Assembly (NCBI GenBank): GCA_040220135.1
Contig: JAVJTT010000025.1
Span: forward strand, 62,001-126,000
DNA length: 64,000 nt
Source: CAJXMH01 sp040220135
GTDB lineage: Bacteria; Bacteroidota; Bacteroidia; Flavobacteriales_E; Vicingaceae
Direction: 5' to 3'
Part shown: one piece after another, positions 8,759-16,763 of the stretch
How the letters are laid out: each line of letters opens with the position of its first letter
Position numbering within the stretch: position 1 is the stretch's first letter
The notes under the pieces: generated by a model
What the model saw: the letters and a program-made list of their open reading frames with translations, nothing else
Database searches by the model: none
Told to the model about the DNA's origin: nothing
Position numbers and translations under genes: made by a program

Positions 8759-10039
8759 TTATTCAGGCTTTACCAACACCCAAGCTCTTGAATACCCATC
8801 TTTTCTTGCTTGTTTCATTACAGGCAGGGCTTCTTCTAGGGTGTCATATCGATCTGTTGCTACAATGTACCAACTTCCGGTTCGATTCTTCGTAATAATT
8901 GGTGTCTCCCCTTTTGCTATTAATTTCTGTGCTTGTATTTTTGCCACTTTAAAATTCCTAAATGCTGCTACAGAAACAAAGTTACCTGGCCCTTCATATA
9001 GCTCCAAACTTACTTCTCTAGTAGGAGTTTCTGTTTTCGGCTCTTCTTTTTTCGCTTCTTTCGGACGCTCTTCAACTTCTTTTACTTTCGGCTCTGCTTC
9101 TTTTTGAGGTTCTTCTTGTTCAACTGGTTTCTCTTCTACTTTTTCCTCTTCAAACTTCTTCTCTTCAGTTGGCTTCTCCTCCACTTCCTCGTCTAACTCT
9201 TCTAATTTATCCTCCACTTTTTCTTCTTCAAGCAGTTCTTCTTCTTTCAAAAGATCTTTCGGTTTTTCGCCTAACTTTTTCACATATTGTCGTGGTTTAA
9301 GGTGATAAGTTAGCGTAATTGCTGTATAACTAATCATATCGTTACTTGAACCATCACTCGGCCATGCATCTAATTTATCGTTCCACACAGACTTTAACGA
9401 TGACTCAAGGCCAATATCAAATCTATCGTTTACAATGTAGGATAAGGTTGAACCGTATGAAGTAACGGCCTCCCAAGTATCACCGGTACGACCTCTATCT
9501 TCATAGTAAAGCAAGTTTACATCTTCTTGGTTTAGCGCATAAACCTTGGTATTAAAGTTCATTAAGCCTTGACTTGCAAAGACACCAATGGAAAGCTTAT
9601 TGAAAAATTTACTTTTGTCGCGGAAGATTAGTCGACTTAAATTTAAATCAAGTCGTGGAAACGTTAGTTCCATAATATTAGTTCGAAACTGAATTCCTAA
9701 GCCAAAGTCTCCGGTATTGCTGCTCGCTCCGCTGCTTTTGATTTCATTGTTCGTAGCTCTCAACTGACCATTCAAAATCCCTGAGCTAATTGATAAGACA
9801 TCTGACAAACTATAGTTCAAGGTGAATCCATAGCCTAATTTATTTTCATCTCCATCAAAAAATGAACCTACCGGGTCGGTTCTCAAATCTCCCAAATAAT
9901 ACAACTTTCCAAGTTGTGGGCTAACGCTTAAATGGTTTAAAAACCCTTTTTTCTTTGGCTCTTCACTTTCCTGCGAAAAAGTAGTCGTAGTTGAAAGGAC
10001 AAAACTTAGCAGAAGAAGTAGTTTAAAATTAAGTTTCAT
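8759..10039 (-). CDS. envelope protein with beta-barrel-like N-terminus and C-terminal SPOR domain
   Basis: The 426-residue protein has a signal peptide (MKLNFKLLLLLSFVLSTTTTF, cut near residue 22) and an outer-membrane beta-barrel-like region (about 30-255, alternating aromatic/hydrophobic strands). A long Glu/Lys/Pro-rich linker (about 260-345) follows, then a SPOR domain (about 350-426: GNFVSVAAFRNFKVAKIQAQ ... GSWYIVATDRYDTLEEA). SPOR domains bind denuded peptidoglycan, so the protein probably links outer membrane and cell wall. It has its own promoter-like box and terminator and therefore seems to be a single-gene unit downstream of the ABC-transporter operon. Confidence 0.82.
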   Translation of the reverse strand: MKLNFKLLLLLSFVLSTTTTFSQESEEPKKKGFLNHLSVSPQLGKLYYLGDLRTDPVGSFFDGDENKLGYGFTLNYSLSDVLSISSGILNGQLRATNNEIKSSGASSNTGDFGLGIQFRTNIMELTFPRLDLNLSRLIFRDKSKFFNKLSIGVFASQGLMNFNTKVYALNQEDVNLLYYEDRGRTGDTWEAVTSYGSTLSYIVNDRFDIGLESSLKSVWNDKLDAWPSDGSSNDMISYTAITLTYHLKPRQYVKKLGEKPKDLLKEEELLEEEKVEDKLEELDEEVEEKPTEEKKFEEEKVEEKPVEQEEPQKEAEPKVKEVEERPKEAKKEEPKTETPTREVSLELYEGPGNFVSVAAFRNFKVAKIQAQKLIAKGETPIITKNRTGSWYIVATDRYDTLEEALPVMKQARKDGYSRAWVLVKPE

Positions 10040-10092
10040 GGACAGAATTGATTGATTGTAAATTAATTATTTGACCAATTTAAGGTTTTAAT

Positions 10093-10100
10093 CAAAACTA
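10093..10100 (-). promoter_or_regulatory. candidate Bacteroidota -7 box (TAGTTTTG) of the SPOR gene
   Basis: On the minus strand this octamer matches the Bacteroidota TAnnTTTG consensus and lies 54 bp before the SPOR-gene ATG. A clear -33 TTTG partner was not found, so the call is moderate. Confidence 0.45.
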
Positions 10101-10152
10101 CTGAATCACTTAGTGCTACTTTGTTGATAGTCAATTGTGAATAAGTATAGTG

Positions 10153-11835
10153 CTATACTTTTAATATTTGGTCAGCAAACTTATCAAATTGATCTTGATG
10201 CGTGGCAATGAGAATAGTGGTCTCCCCTTTTAACTTACGTAATGAATTTGCTATTAATGCGGTGTTTTCTTCATCTAGTTCATTTGTGGCCTCATCTAAA
10301 ATCAACAGTTTTGGTTTTCGAATCAGTGCCCTAGCTAGGATTATTCTTTGCCTTTCACCTCCTGAAAGCTTTGTTCCTCTATCTCCTACTAGGGTGCTTA
10401 AGCCATTTGGAAGCTTCTTTATTATTTCTGTCATGGAGAGAAGGTTTAAGGTCTCAAAAATATCCTGTTCAGTAGCTTTCGGATTCCCCCAAATTATGTT
10501 ATGCTTAATGGTATCATGAAATAAATACGGCTCTTGAGGCACGTATGAAATGATTGACTTCCACTCCTCTTGATTCAATTGAGCGATTGAAGTGCCATCA
10601 ATCAATACCTCTCCAACATCTGCTTGATGTAAGCCCAAAATCAAATCAATGATGGTACTTTTTCCACTGCCCGACTCTCCCTTTAAGAGCGTAATTTGAT
10701 TCGCAAGAACTTCAAGTGATAAATGTTCTAACACTTTCTGACTGTCGTAGGCAAAATCTACTTTTTTAAACTCAATTTTCTCTACTAAACTTGGGGCTTT
10801 TGCTACGATAGCTGCATCATTAGAGTTCCGAATTTTTAATTTTTTCAATACTTCTTGAGTTCGTTCAACCGCAGGTAGTAGGTTCAAGAGCTGTTGGTAA
10901 TTGCCTACCAACTTAACCGCTTTGGGCACCAAACGGGCGAAAATAAAAATCAAAAGCAAGATCTCAGAAACGCCTGATCTAAATACTTCAAGAGCGAAGT
11001 AAATGTAAATTGCAATTAGAAAGGCCGCCAGAATCTCAAATAGGGTTCTCGTCTTTTGCGTTTCAAATTGAAACTTTACTGTCTTTTCCTCTACTTCATG
11101 ATTTATCTTGCTAAAGCTTTTGCTATGCTCATCTCCCTTCTGATATACTTTTACCAATTTCATGGCCGACAAAAACTCTAAAACGGAAAGCTGCAACTGC
11201 TGATTAAAATTTACTGTCTTTTTGCCAATTTCATAGGTATTACGATTGACCGATTTATTTAATAAGGCAATGAGCAAGATCGGAATGAGGGCAATTAAGG
11301 TTAAGTGAACAGATAAAAATGCGGAAATAAGCAAATACACTCCAATCAAAATCAAAGTGCCAAGCAAATTAACTAGCTGATTGGTAATGGCGCCAAACTT
11401 TCTGATCTCAAGGGTTAAAATGTTTTGAAGATCAGTGCTTTTATGGTCTTTAAAGGTCTTCCAATCTGCAAGTGATACGGCTCGAAAAAAAGTATTTCTC
11501 CATTGAGTTACCACCTGCTGATTCACTTTAACGGTATTCATACTTTGAAAAAACTTAAGCAAGGCGTAAAAGCTAAGTACCAGCACATAGATCAACAATA
11601 CGTTTATGATATTAAGTTCAAGACCAAAGCTTTCAAAAAGCTGAGAAACTTTCAGCGCTATCCCTCCTTCTGCATCTGCAGTCCCTGCTACTCCGGCAAT
11701 GGCCAATAAGGGAATAATCAAAAGCAAGCTGGCTCCTTCAGTTACTCCTAAGAATAGCAAGAGAAATAAGGCGAGCAAGGAGCGTCGCCTTACCCCTTCC
11801 AATAGAAGCGTTAATGTTTTAATCCTCCCTTTCAT
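10153..11835 (-). CDS. ABC exporter, fused membrane and nucleotide-binding domains
   Basis: The 560-residue half-transporter has a six-helix type I exporter membrane domain (about 15-310) and one ATPase domain with Walker A GESGSGKST (about 384-392), signature LSGGERQRI (about 489) and Walker B KLLILDEAT (about 509-517), followed by the H-loop ATHQ. It would work as a homodimer, exporting a lipid-linked, peptide or amphipathic product across the inner membrane. It is the last gene of the minus-strand operon starting at 16690 and lies 73 bp after the nucleotidyltransferase gene. In that setting it is the obvious export step, comparable to the D component of lasso-peptide loci, but the cargo is not known. 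Confidence 0.9.
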   Translation of the reverse strand: MKGRIKTLTLLLEGVRRRSLLALFLLLFLGVTEGASLLLIIPLLAIAGVAGTADAEGGIALKVSQLFESFGLELNIINVLLIYVLVLSFYALLKFFQSMNTVKVNQQVVTQWRNTFFRAVSLADWKTFKDHKSTDLQNILTLEIRKFGAITNQLVNLLGTLILIGVYLLISAFLSVHLTLIALIPILLIALLNKSVNRNTYEIGKKTVNFNQQLQLSVLEFLSAMKLVKVYQKGDEHSKSFSKINHEVEEKTVKFQFETQKTRTLFEILAAFLIAIYIYFALEVFRSGVSEILLLIFIFARLVPKAVKLVGNYQQLLNLLPAVERTQEVLKKLKIRNSNDAAIVAKAPSLVEKIEFKKVDFAYDSQKVLEHLSLEVLANQITLLKGESGSGKSTIIDLILGLHQADVGEVLIDGTSIAQLNQEEWKSIISYVPQEPYLFHDTIKHNIIWGNPKATEQDIFETLNLLSMTEIIKKLPNGLSTLVGDRGTKLSGGERQRIILARALIRKPKLLILDEATNELDEENTALIANSLRKLKGETTILIATHQDQFDKFADQILKV

Positions 11836-11908
11836 TGATTCATTGTATACTGAAATTTAAAGCTGAATGTCTGTAAAAATAAGAGGAAGAATGTTGTTGA
11901 ATGAACTA

Positions 11909-13051
11909 TTACTTTAAAAGATAACGCTTTACCCACAAAAATGGACGTAATGGATAATATAAAAAAAAGAGGGAAGCCGGTAGTTTCAAAAGTTGAAAAT
12001 CGTTGATTGAAATGAGGTTGATGGCACCAAGCTTATACCACAGCCCTTTTTTCAACTTCATTCGATAAGAACTGCTAATGGCATAAGTACTCACTTTTTT
12101 ATTTTTAAATGAGCTGGTATTATCCTGTAATCTCTTCAGTGCCAAATTCATTAAGCGTGCTTGACTATTTTTAGAAAGTAGCGCTTCTATAGGATCTGGA
12201 ACCTTCATCTTAAACAACAACTGAGCTAATCCAACAAATTGCAAAAAAGGGCGCTCGACTCCATATCGCTTTGCTTCTAGGTGAATCTCTGTAATGTTAA
12301 AAGGCATATTCTTAATCAAATACACAAGCTCCGCCAACCAATAAAGGGTTGACCATTGGTGTTTTGCTCCATGTGTAGAAAGATACAAACACATGTAAAG
12401 TTGACTCAAGCCCTTCAATTGAGTTCCGGCAAGGGAAACGGTCTCAGACTTTTTCCACAATTCTTCAAATGGAAAGTGCAAGAGCTTTTGGTTGGCAAAC
12501 AAACGCCAATGGATTTCTATCTGCACTTTTCTTTCAGACTGAAAAAAAAGCAGCTGATTTTGAGTTTTTAGAAAATAGTGTTTTTGTTTAGGATTGAGTG
12601 AAAGGTAAAAGGATGGTGTTTCATAACCCATGGATTGCAAAACCTCTATACAGTTTTCTACCTTATCCTCTTCTATCAATAGGTCTAGGTCGCGCGAATG
12701 TTTCACCGCCACATCTCCAAAAATTTGCAAGGACTGCACCGGGCCTTTCAAATTAATAAACTTGATATTCTGAAGCTCAAACTGTTGACTAACTAAAACG
12801 AGTTCTCTGCTCAAAGTCAGCATTTTTAGATGGGTAGCCTTTTGCTGCTCTTTAAGTTTTTCCTGTGATCCCGGAGGAATTTGAAGTTTGTTTGCGGCAA
12901 TTTGCCGGCTTAGTAAAGGTGAAATACGGTGTTGTCTGGCTAGTTCAATTTGTTTTTCCCAATTTACTGATTGGTCAAGCGCTACCTTACTACTATATGG
13001 AGATAAGATAGCACTTAAATACTTTAAGTCTGTATTGATTGAACCATCCAT
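11909..13051 (-). CDS. nucleotidyltransferase-fold protein (PF14907-like, lasso/glycan-locus type)
   Basis: Starting from ATG 13051 (a TTG at 13054 abuts the WecB stop) the protein has about 380 residues. The core INLKGPVQSLQIFGDVAVKH ... SRDLDLLIEEDKVENC places the paired acidic residues of a nucleotidyltransferase (DLDLL) near residues 120-124, followed by the GYETPSFYL region and a helical C-terminus. This uncharacterised family is common in Bacteroidota and Firmicutes lasso-peptide-like and surface-glycan loci, where it may attach a nucleotide or sugar-phosphate group. The gene is translationally coupled to wecB, with stop and start effectively adjacent. Confidence 0.75.
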   Translation of the reverse strand: MDGSINTDLKYLSAILSPYSSKVALDQSVNWEKQIELARQHRISPLLSRQIAANKLQIPPGSQEKLKEQQKATHLKMLTLSRELVLVSQQFELQNIKFINLKGPVQSLQIFGDVAVKHSRDLDLLIEEDKVENCIEVLQSMGYETPSFYLSLNPKQKHYFLKTQNQLLFFQSERKVQIEIHWRLFANQKLLHFPFEELWKKSETVSLAGTQLKGLSQLYMCLYLSTHGAKHQWSTLYWLAELVYLIKNMPFNITEIHLEAKRYGVERPFLQFVGLAQLLFKMKVPDPIEALLSKNSQARLMNLALKRLQDNTSSFKNKKVSTYAISSSYRMKLKKGLWYKLGAINLISINDFQLLKLPASLFFLYYPLRPFLWVKRYLLK

Positions 13052-13054
13052 CAA

Positions 13055-14134
13055 TTAAAAAATTCGGTCCAAGACTTCTACTATTCTATCTGTTGACTTT
13101 CCATCCCAAAACTCAGGTACAGAAATTTTTTCGGCATTAAAGTTATTGAGTTTGGCTACTGCCTCTTTCACTTTAGCCAACTCAATATCAACTAATTGAT
13201 TGCAACCGGAATCAAGAGTAGAAGGCCTTTCGGTATTCGGTCTCAAGGTTATACAGGGTACTTTTCTAAAGGTTGTTTCCTCTTGAATGCCGCCACTGTC
13301 GGTTAATACAAAGTAAGCATTGGCGATTAATTTTTGGAACTCCAAGTAATCTAATGGTTCTACAAGAATCAAATTTTCATTGAGTTTCTCACTTAACTTA
13401 ATAGAATCAAAATTGTCTTTGGTTCTTGGATGTAGTGGCCATACAATTTTCTTTTCTTCTGCCAGGAACTCGAGTATTTCAATAAAGTCTTTCAGTTTTT
13501 CAATGCTGTCTACATTTCTTGGACGGTGTAAAGTAGTAAGCACATATTCATTCTTTTGAAGTCCGTGTTTTTCAAGAATTGTAGAATGCTGTATCTCTTG
13601 ATCAAAGGCTACCAAAGTATCGATCATGGTATTGCCCACAAAAAAGATAGCTTCTTCACTTCTGCCTTCTTTTCGCAAATTATCCAAGCCACTTTGTTCA
13701 GTCACAAAAAGGTAATCTGCAATTTGATCGACTTCAATCCGATTTACCTCTTCGGGCATTTCACGATCAAAACTTCTAAGCCCACTTTCTACATGGGCAA
13801 CTTTTATTCCGTTTGACTTAGCTGCTCTGGCTGCCGCCAAGGTGGAATCAACGTCGCCAACCACCATAACCAAGTCGGCTTGTTCTTTTGCAAATAAATC
13901 GGCTAATGTAGCGGTCATTTTAGCAAGGCGTAACTCTCTATCGCTCTCTTGTATCGCTAAATTAAAATCCGGCTTTTTAAGTTTTAGTTTCTCGAAAAAC
14001 ACTTCAGACATTTTGTGGTCAAAGTGTTGTCCAGTATGAATTAATTGATAGCTAAACTTGTCTTCAAATGGCTTGAACGCCTTTTCAAATTGCGTAATCT
14101 TTATAAAGTTTGGTCGGGTACCGACCACTACCAT
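13055..14134 (-). CDS. wecB: UDP-N-acetylglucosamine 2-epimerase (non-hydrolysing)
   Basis: The enzyme interconverts UDP-GlcNAc and UDP-ManNAc in the cytoplasm. The protein of about 359 residues has the expected series: VVVGTRPNFIK at the N-terminus, HTGQHFDHKMS, VVGDVDSTLAAARAAK, HVESGLRSFDREMPEE, TLHRPRNVD, WPLHPRT, and the C-terminal SGGIQEETTFRKVPCITLR with RPNTERPSTLDSGCN. A GTG at 14137 directly precedes the ATG at 14134, and an in-frame stop lies three codons upstream of the GTG, so the start is fixed within one codon. It lies between a vanadium-haloperoxidase-like gene (16-19 bp upstream) and a nucleotidyltransferase gene. ManNAc production suggests that the operon product is glycosylated or is a glycan. 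Confidence 0.93.
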   Translation of the reverse strand: MVVVGTRPNFIKITQFEKAFKPFEDKFSYQLIHTGQHFDHKMSEVFFEKLKLKKPDFNLAIQESDRELRLAKMTATLADLFAKEQADLVMVVGDVDSTLAAARAAKSNGIKVAHVESGLRSFDREMPEEVNRIEVDQIADYLFVTEQSGLDNLRKEGRSEEAIFFVGNTMIDTLVAFDQEIQHSTILEKHGLQKNEYVLTTLHRPRNVDSIEKLKDFIEILEFLAEEKKIVWPLHPRTKDNFDSIKLSEKLNENLILVEPLDYLEFQKLIANAYFVLTDSGGIQEETTFRKVPCITLRPNTERPSTLDSGCNQLVDIELAKVKEAVAKLNNFNAEKISVPEFWDGKSTDRIVEVLDRIF

Positions 14135-14153
14135 CACCTTTTTTTATTTACCA

Positions 14154-15632
14154 TTAATTCGCTATCTCCGATTCTCCAATATGTTTCTTGTAAAACTCCC
14201 AATTGTGATGGGCTACATCTCTACCAAGCTCTAATCCGGCGACATTATCAGCTTGAATGTGGTACCCCCCTAAAACACGTGAAATACCGGCCATTTCTGC
14301 CGCTTCAGTAAAAGTGGGAAACTCTAAAGTAACCGTATCCCCTAAATTATTAGGCTCGGTTAAGTAACCTGGCACTAGATCTACTGAATGACCAAACTTA
14401 TCACTACCGGTGTATAGTTTTAGGGCTTCTGCACAGGCGCCACTAACCGTGCTGTGGCCGGAAGTGTAACTCGGAAAAGGAGGACATAAAAAGGAAGCGG
14501 GAGAATAAGGTCTCCACTCTTGGCCTAACATCTTCATCCATCCTTCATCTGGTCCTTTCCAACCATAAATGGTATCATTCTCAAAATATTCATGAATTAA
14601 GGCGAAAGGCCTTGCAAAATCATAATACATTTTAGAATCCCAAGAAGCAATAAAAGCATCCATGGCTGTAATCTGGTTGTAGAAATACAATTTAATGTCT
14701 TGATCTAAAGTGTGCTGATCACGCACTGAAACTTCTTGCGCAAAAAGTAACCAGTGTCCAGCTTGCTGTACGGATTTTGGACCATCGCGCATAAACTCAA
14801 CCAATGCTTTTTGTTTCGGAGTAATTTCAGCCTGCAGCTTTACCACCTCGGCTACCTCTTTCTCTAATTGCTCAGAACCTACCACCGGCGGTGGACCTGG
14901 TCTATATTGGCTGGCCGAATCTAGACCCATGGGTTTTACATGCTGCCAATAAGGAGTGAGACACTTGGGTGCATATTGTTCACCTTCTTCACTGGTAAAG
15001 TATTTGGGTTGCCATCGGTTTAAATCAAGGTTGCTATCCACCGGGTTCACTGGCTGGTAATGTGTATAATCGTAATAGGCCATCCCATTTGAGCCTTCTA
15101 CTTCGCCATATTGATTAGCACCATCACCCTTGCGAGAATCAATTACTGATTGGGCTGCTAGGTAACCAATACCTTCCGCTTTAGTTTTATCAATTGAAAC
15201 TAAATTAGGATCATATCCAAGGTCTTTCATCACCTGTTTGAAATAGGTAGAATCAGTAAAGTAGTACTCTTTCATAGCATGATAAAAGGCATAACTAATC
15301 GCCTTTTGTTTATTGGCTAGTGTTCTTTCTTCTAGCGGTCTTCTTTCGATGTCAGTTGCATAAACAGGCGTAGCCATATCATCATAGCGGCTCCAGGCAT
15401 CAAATGCTGCCGTAAAGATCAAGCCCAGAAAACGTGAAGATATGGTAGGTCTAGGTTTAAAGCGCTCGGTATCTCGAGCAGTTGCCTCAAGGGCGACTGC
15501 CCCCCATTTGTAGGCCACATTGTCTTTCCCCTTAGGAATTTCATGTTCTGAATTCTTCTCAGACTTTACTGTACATCCGACAAGAAGAAACAATAACAAT
15601 AATTTAAAAAAGGGGGGTCGTTTAAATAACAT
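14154..15632 (-). CDS. vanadium-dependent haloperoxidase/PAP2-superfamily lipoprotein
   Basis: The preferred start is ATG 15632, because it gives a compact lipoprotein signal (MLFKRPPFFKLLLLFLLVGC, lipobox LVGC); a longer frame to 15695 exists. The mature part has the vanadate/phosphate-binding set: MYYDFARPFALIHEY in the K...RP position, PSYTSGHSTVSGA near residues 383-395 and SRVLGGYHIQADN near 446-458 (R-x-x-G-x-x-H). The size, about 492 residues, fits bacterial vanadium haloperoxidase-like proteins rather than small PAP2 phosphatases. It would act in the periplasm or at the outer membrane, oxidising halide or removing phosphate. It is the second gene of the sulfotransferase/ABC operon. 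Confidence 0.83.
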   Translation of the reverse strand: MLFKRPPFFKLLLLFLLVGCTVKSEKNSEHEIPKGKDNVAYKWGAVALEATARDTERFKPRPTISSRFLGLIFTAAFDAWSRYDDMATPVYATDIERRPLEERTLANKQKAISYAFYHAMKEYYFTDSTYFKQVMKDLGYDPNLVSIDKTKAEGIGYLAAQSVIDSRKGDGANQYGEVEGSNGMAYYDYTHYQPVNPVDSNLDLNRWQPKYFTSEEGEQYAPKCLTPYWQHVKPMGLDSASQYRPGPPPVVGSEQLEKEVAEVVKLQAEITPKQKALVEFMRDGPKSVQQAGHWLLFAQEVSVRDQHTLDQDIKLYFYNQITAMDAFIASWDSKMYYDFARPFALIHEYFENDTIYGWKGPDEGWMKMLGQEWRPYSPASFLCPPFPSYTSGHSTVSGACAEALKLYTGSDKFGHSVDLVPGYLTEPNNLGDTVTLEFPTFTEAAEMAGISRVLGGYHIQADNVAGLELGRDVAHHNWEFYKKHIGESEIAN

Positions 15633-15703
15633 GAAGTAAAGATTGATTTGGTTTAGTAAGGTTAAAATTATGATTTTGAGGGAAGATTCAATCAAGCAAA
15701 TCT

Positions 15704-16690
15704 TTAATTCTTAAAGCTTTTTAGCACACTAAACTGTTCTTTTCCTTTTTCACCGCTTAAGGTAACTCCTTGACTGATGCACCAAGCATGAGCAGCCAAT
15801 TGATCTGCTTTAGTTTTTAAACCAAAAACTATTTCAGAATTTATTCCTCTACGCTTTAACACTTTTTGCAGGCATAAAGCTTGTTCAAAACACTTTGCTC
15901 TAAAAGGCATTTTTTTGCTCAAACTTTTGGTCAGTTGACTTAGCTTTATCGCTTCTCCCATTTTTTCGCTCTTGTTCAATTGACTTTGCTTTTTTGGTGG
16001 TTTAGACATGCTCCTCGCAAGCTTTTTAAAGGGAAACAAGAGGGTTAATATCCTTGCATAGAATAAGGTAAAAGCCACCTCCCAGTGAAGCGGTCTGATT
16101 AGCTTGTACCATTTGCTCTTTTTCTTTTTAGCTTCTGTCTTATTGATATTTGGGTAAACTATATTTGGAGTTTCTTCTTTCAAAAAGTCAGCAATCAGCT
16201 CCCACTTATTTTGAGCTTCCAATGGCAAGACGAGTAAACGTTCAGGTTTTGAAGCAAAAAAACCTAAGACTTGCTTGTTGTGGCTTTGGTAGCGTTTTAA
16301 ATATTGTTTTTCATTTCCAATTGGACTACTTTTTCCATAAATCAATTTCCTAAAGTCACTTCTTGTGCTTCCAAAATACCGCTTTACGCTTTGCAACCAC
16401 TCCCCTTCTTTTCTAGTGCTAAGAACAAATTTTGCATCCGGATATTGTTGGGCTAGCTCTTGATACAAAAGCGGCCAAGGATTATCTACAAATGCATCGA
16501 ATTTGGGAATAATTTCGAATATGGTCTCATAGTTTTTTGACTGAATGGCCTTAATCAAGTCAAAATCTGGATAGTGTTGGGTAAAAACCTGTTGTCTTCT
16601 ACCTACATGATAGCCCATGTACTCCAAAGCTTTAGCTAGGCTGCTAGTGCCGGTTTTTCCCAAACCAATGCAAAATATCTTTGGTTTCAT
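15704..16690 (-). CDS. sulfotransferase fused to a lasso-peptide B2-like transglutaminase-fold peptidase domain
   Basis: Residues 1-180 form a PAPS-dependent sulfotransferase-like domain with the 5'-phosphosulfate loop CIGLGKTGTSSLAKAL (residues 7-22) and a 3'-phosphate-binding-like element FVLSTRKEGEWLQSV (88-102). A Lys-rich linker (about 184-260) leads to a C-terminal domain (about 262-328) resembling lasso-peptide leader peptidase B2 (Transglut_core3): RAKCFEQALCLQKVLKRRGI puts the candidate nucleophile at C267, and LAAHAWCISQG puts the histidine at H301, 34 residues on. The acidic residue expected about 12 residues after the histidine is not in register: Gly occupies that place and Glu follows it. 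The gene heads the minus-strand operon through 10153. No small precursor gene was found next to it. Confidence 0.78.
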   Translation of the reverse strand: MKPKIFCIGLGKTGTSSLAKALEYMGYHVGRRQQVFTQHYPDFDLIKAIQSKNYETIFEIIPKFDAFVDNPWPLLYQELAQQYPDAKFVLSTRKEGEWLQSVKRYFGSTRSDFRKLIYGKSSPIGNEKQYLKRYQSHNKQVLGFFASKPERLLVLPLEAQNKWELIADFLKEETPNIVYPNINKTEAKKKKSKWYKLIRPLHWEVAFTLFYARILTLLFPFKKLARSMSKPPKKQSQLNKSEKMGEAIKLSQLTKSLSKKMPFRAKCFEQALCLQKVLKRRGINSEIVFGLKTKADQLAAHAWCISQGVTLSGEKGKEQFSVLKSFKN

Positions 16691-16763
16691 GATTCATCTA
16701 ATTGAACCGCGAAAATAGGAACAAGATGGAAGTAAAACCGAAGGAAATATAGAAAAGCAGAAA

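Noticed and set aside
16691..16763. Search for a RiPP precursor next to the sulfotransferase-B2 gene
   Set aside because: The short gap holds no plausible small ORF with leader/core features; neither do the other gaps of the operon.
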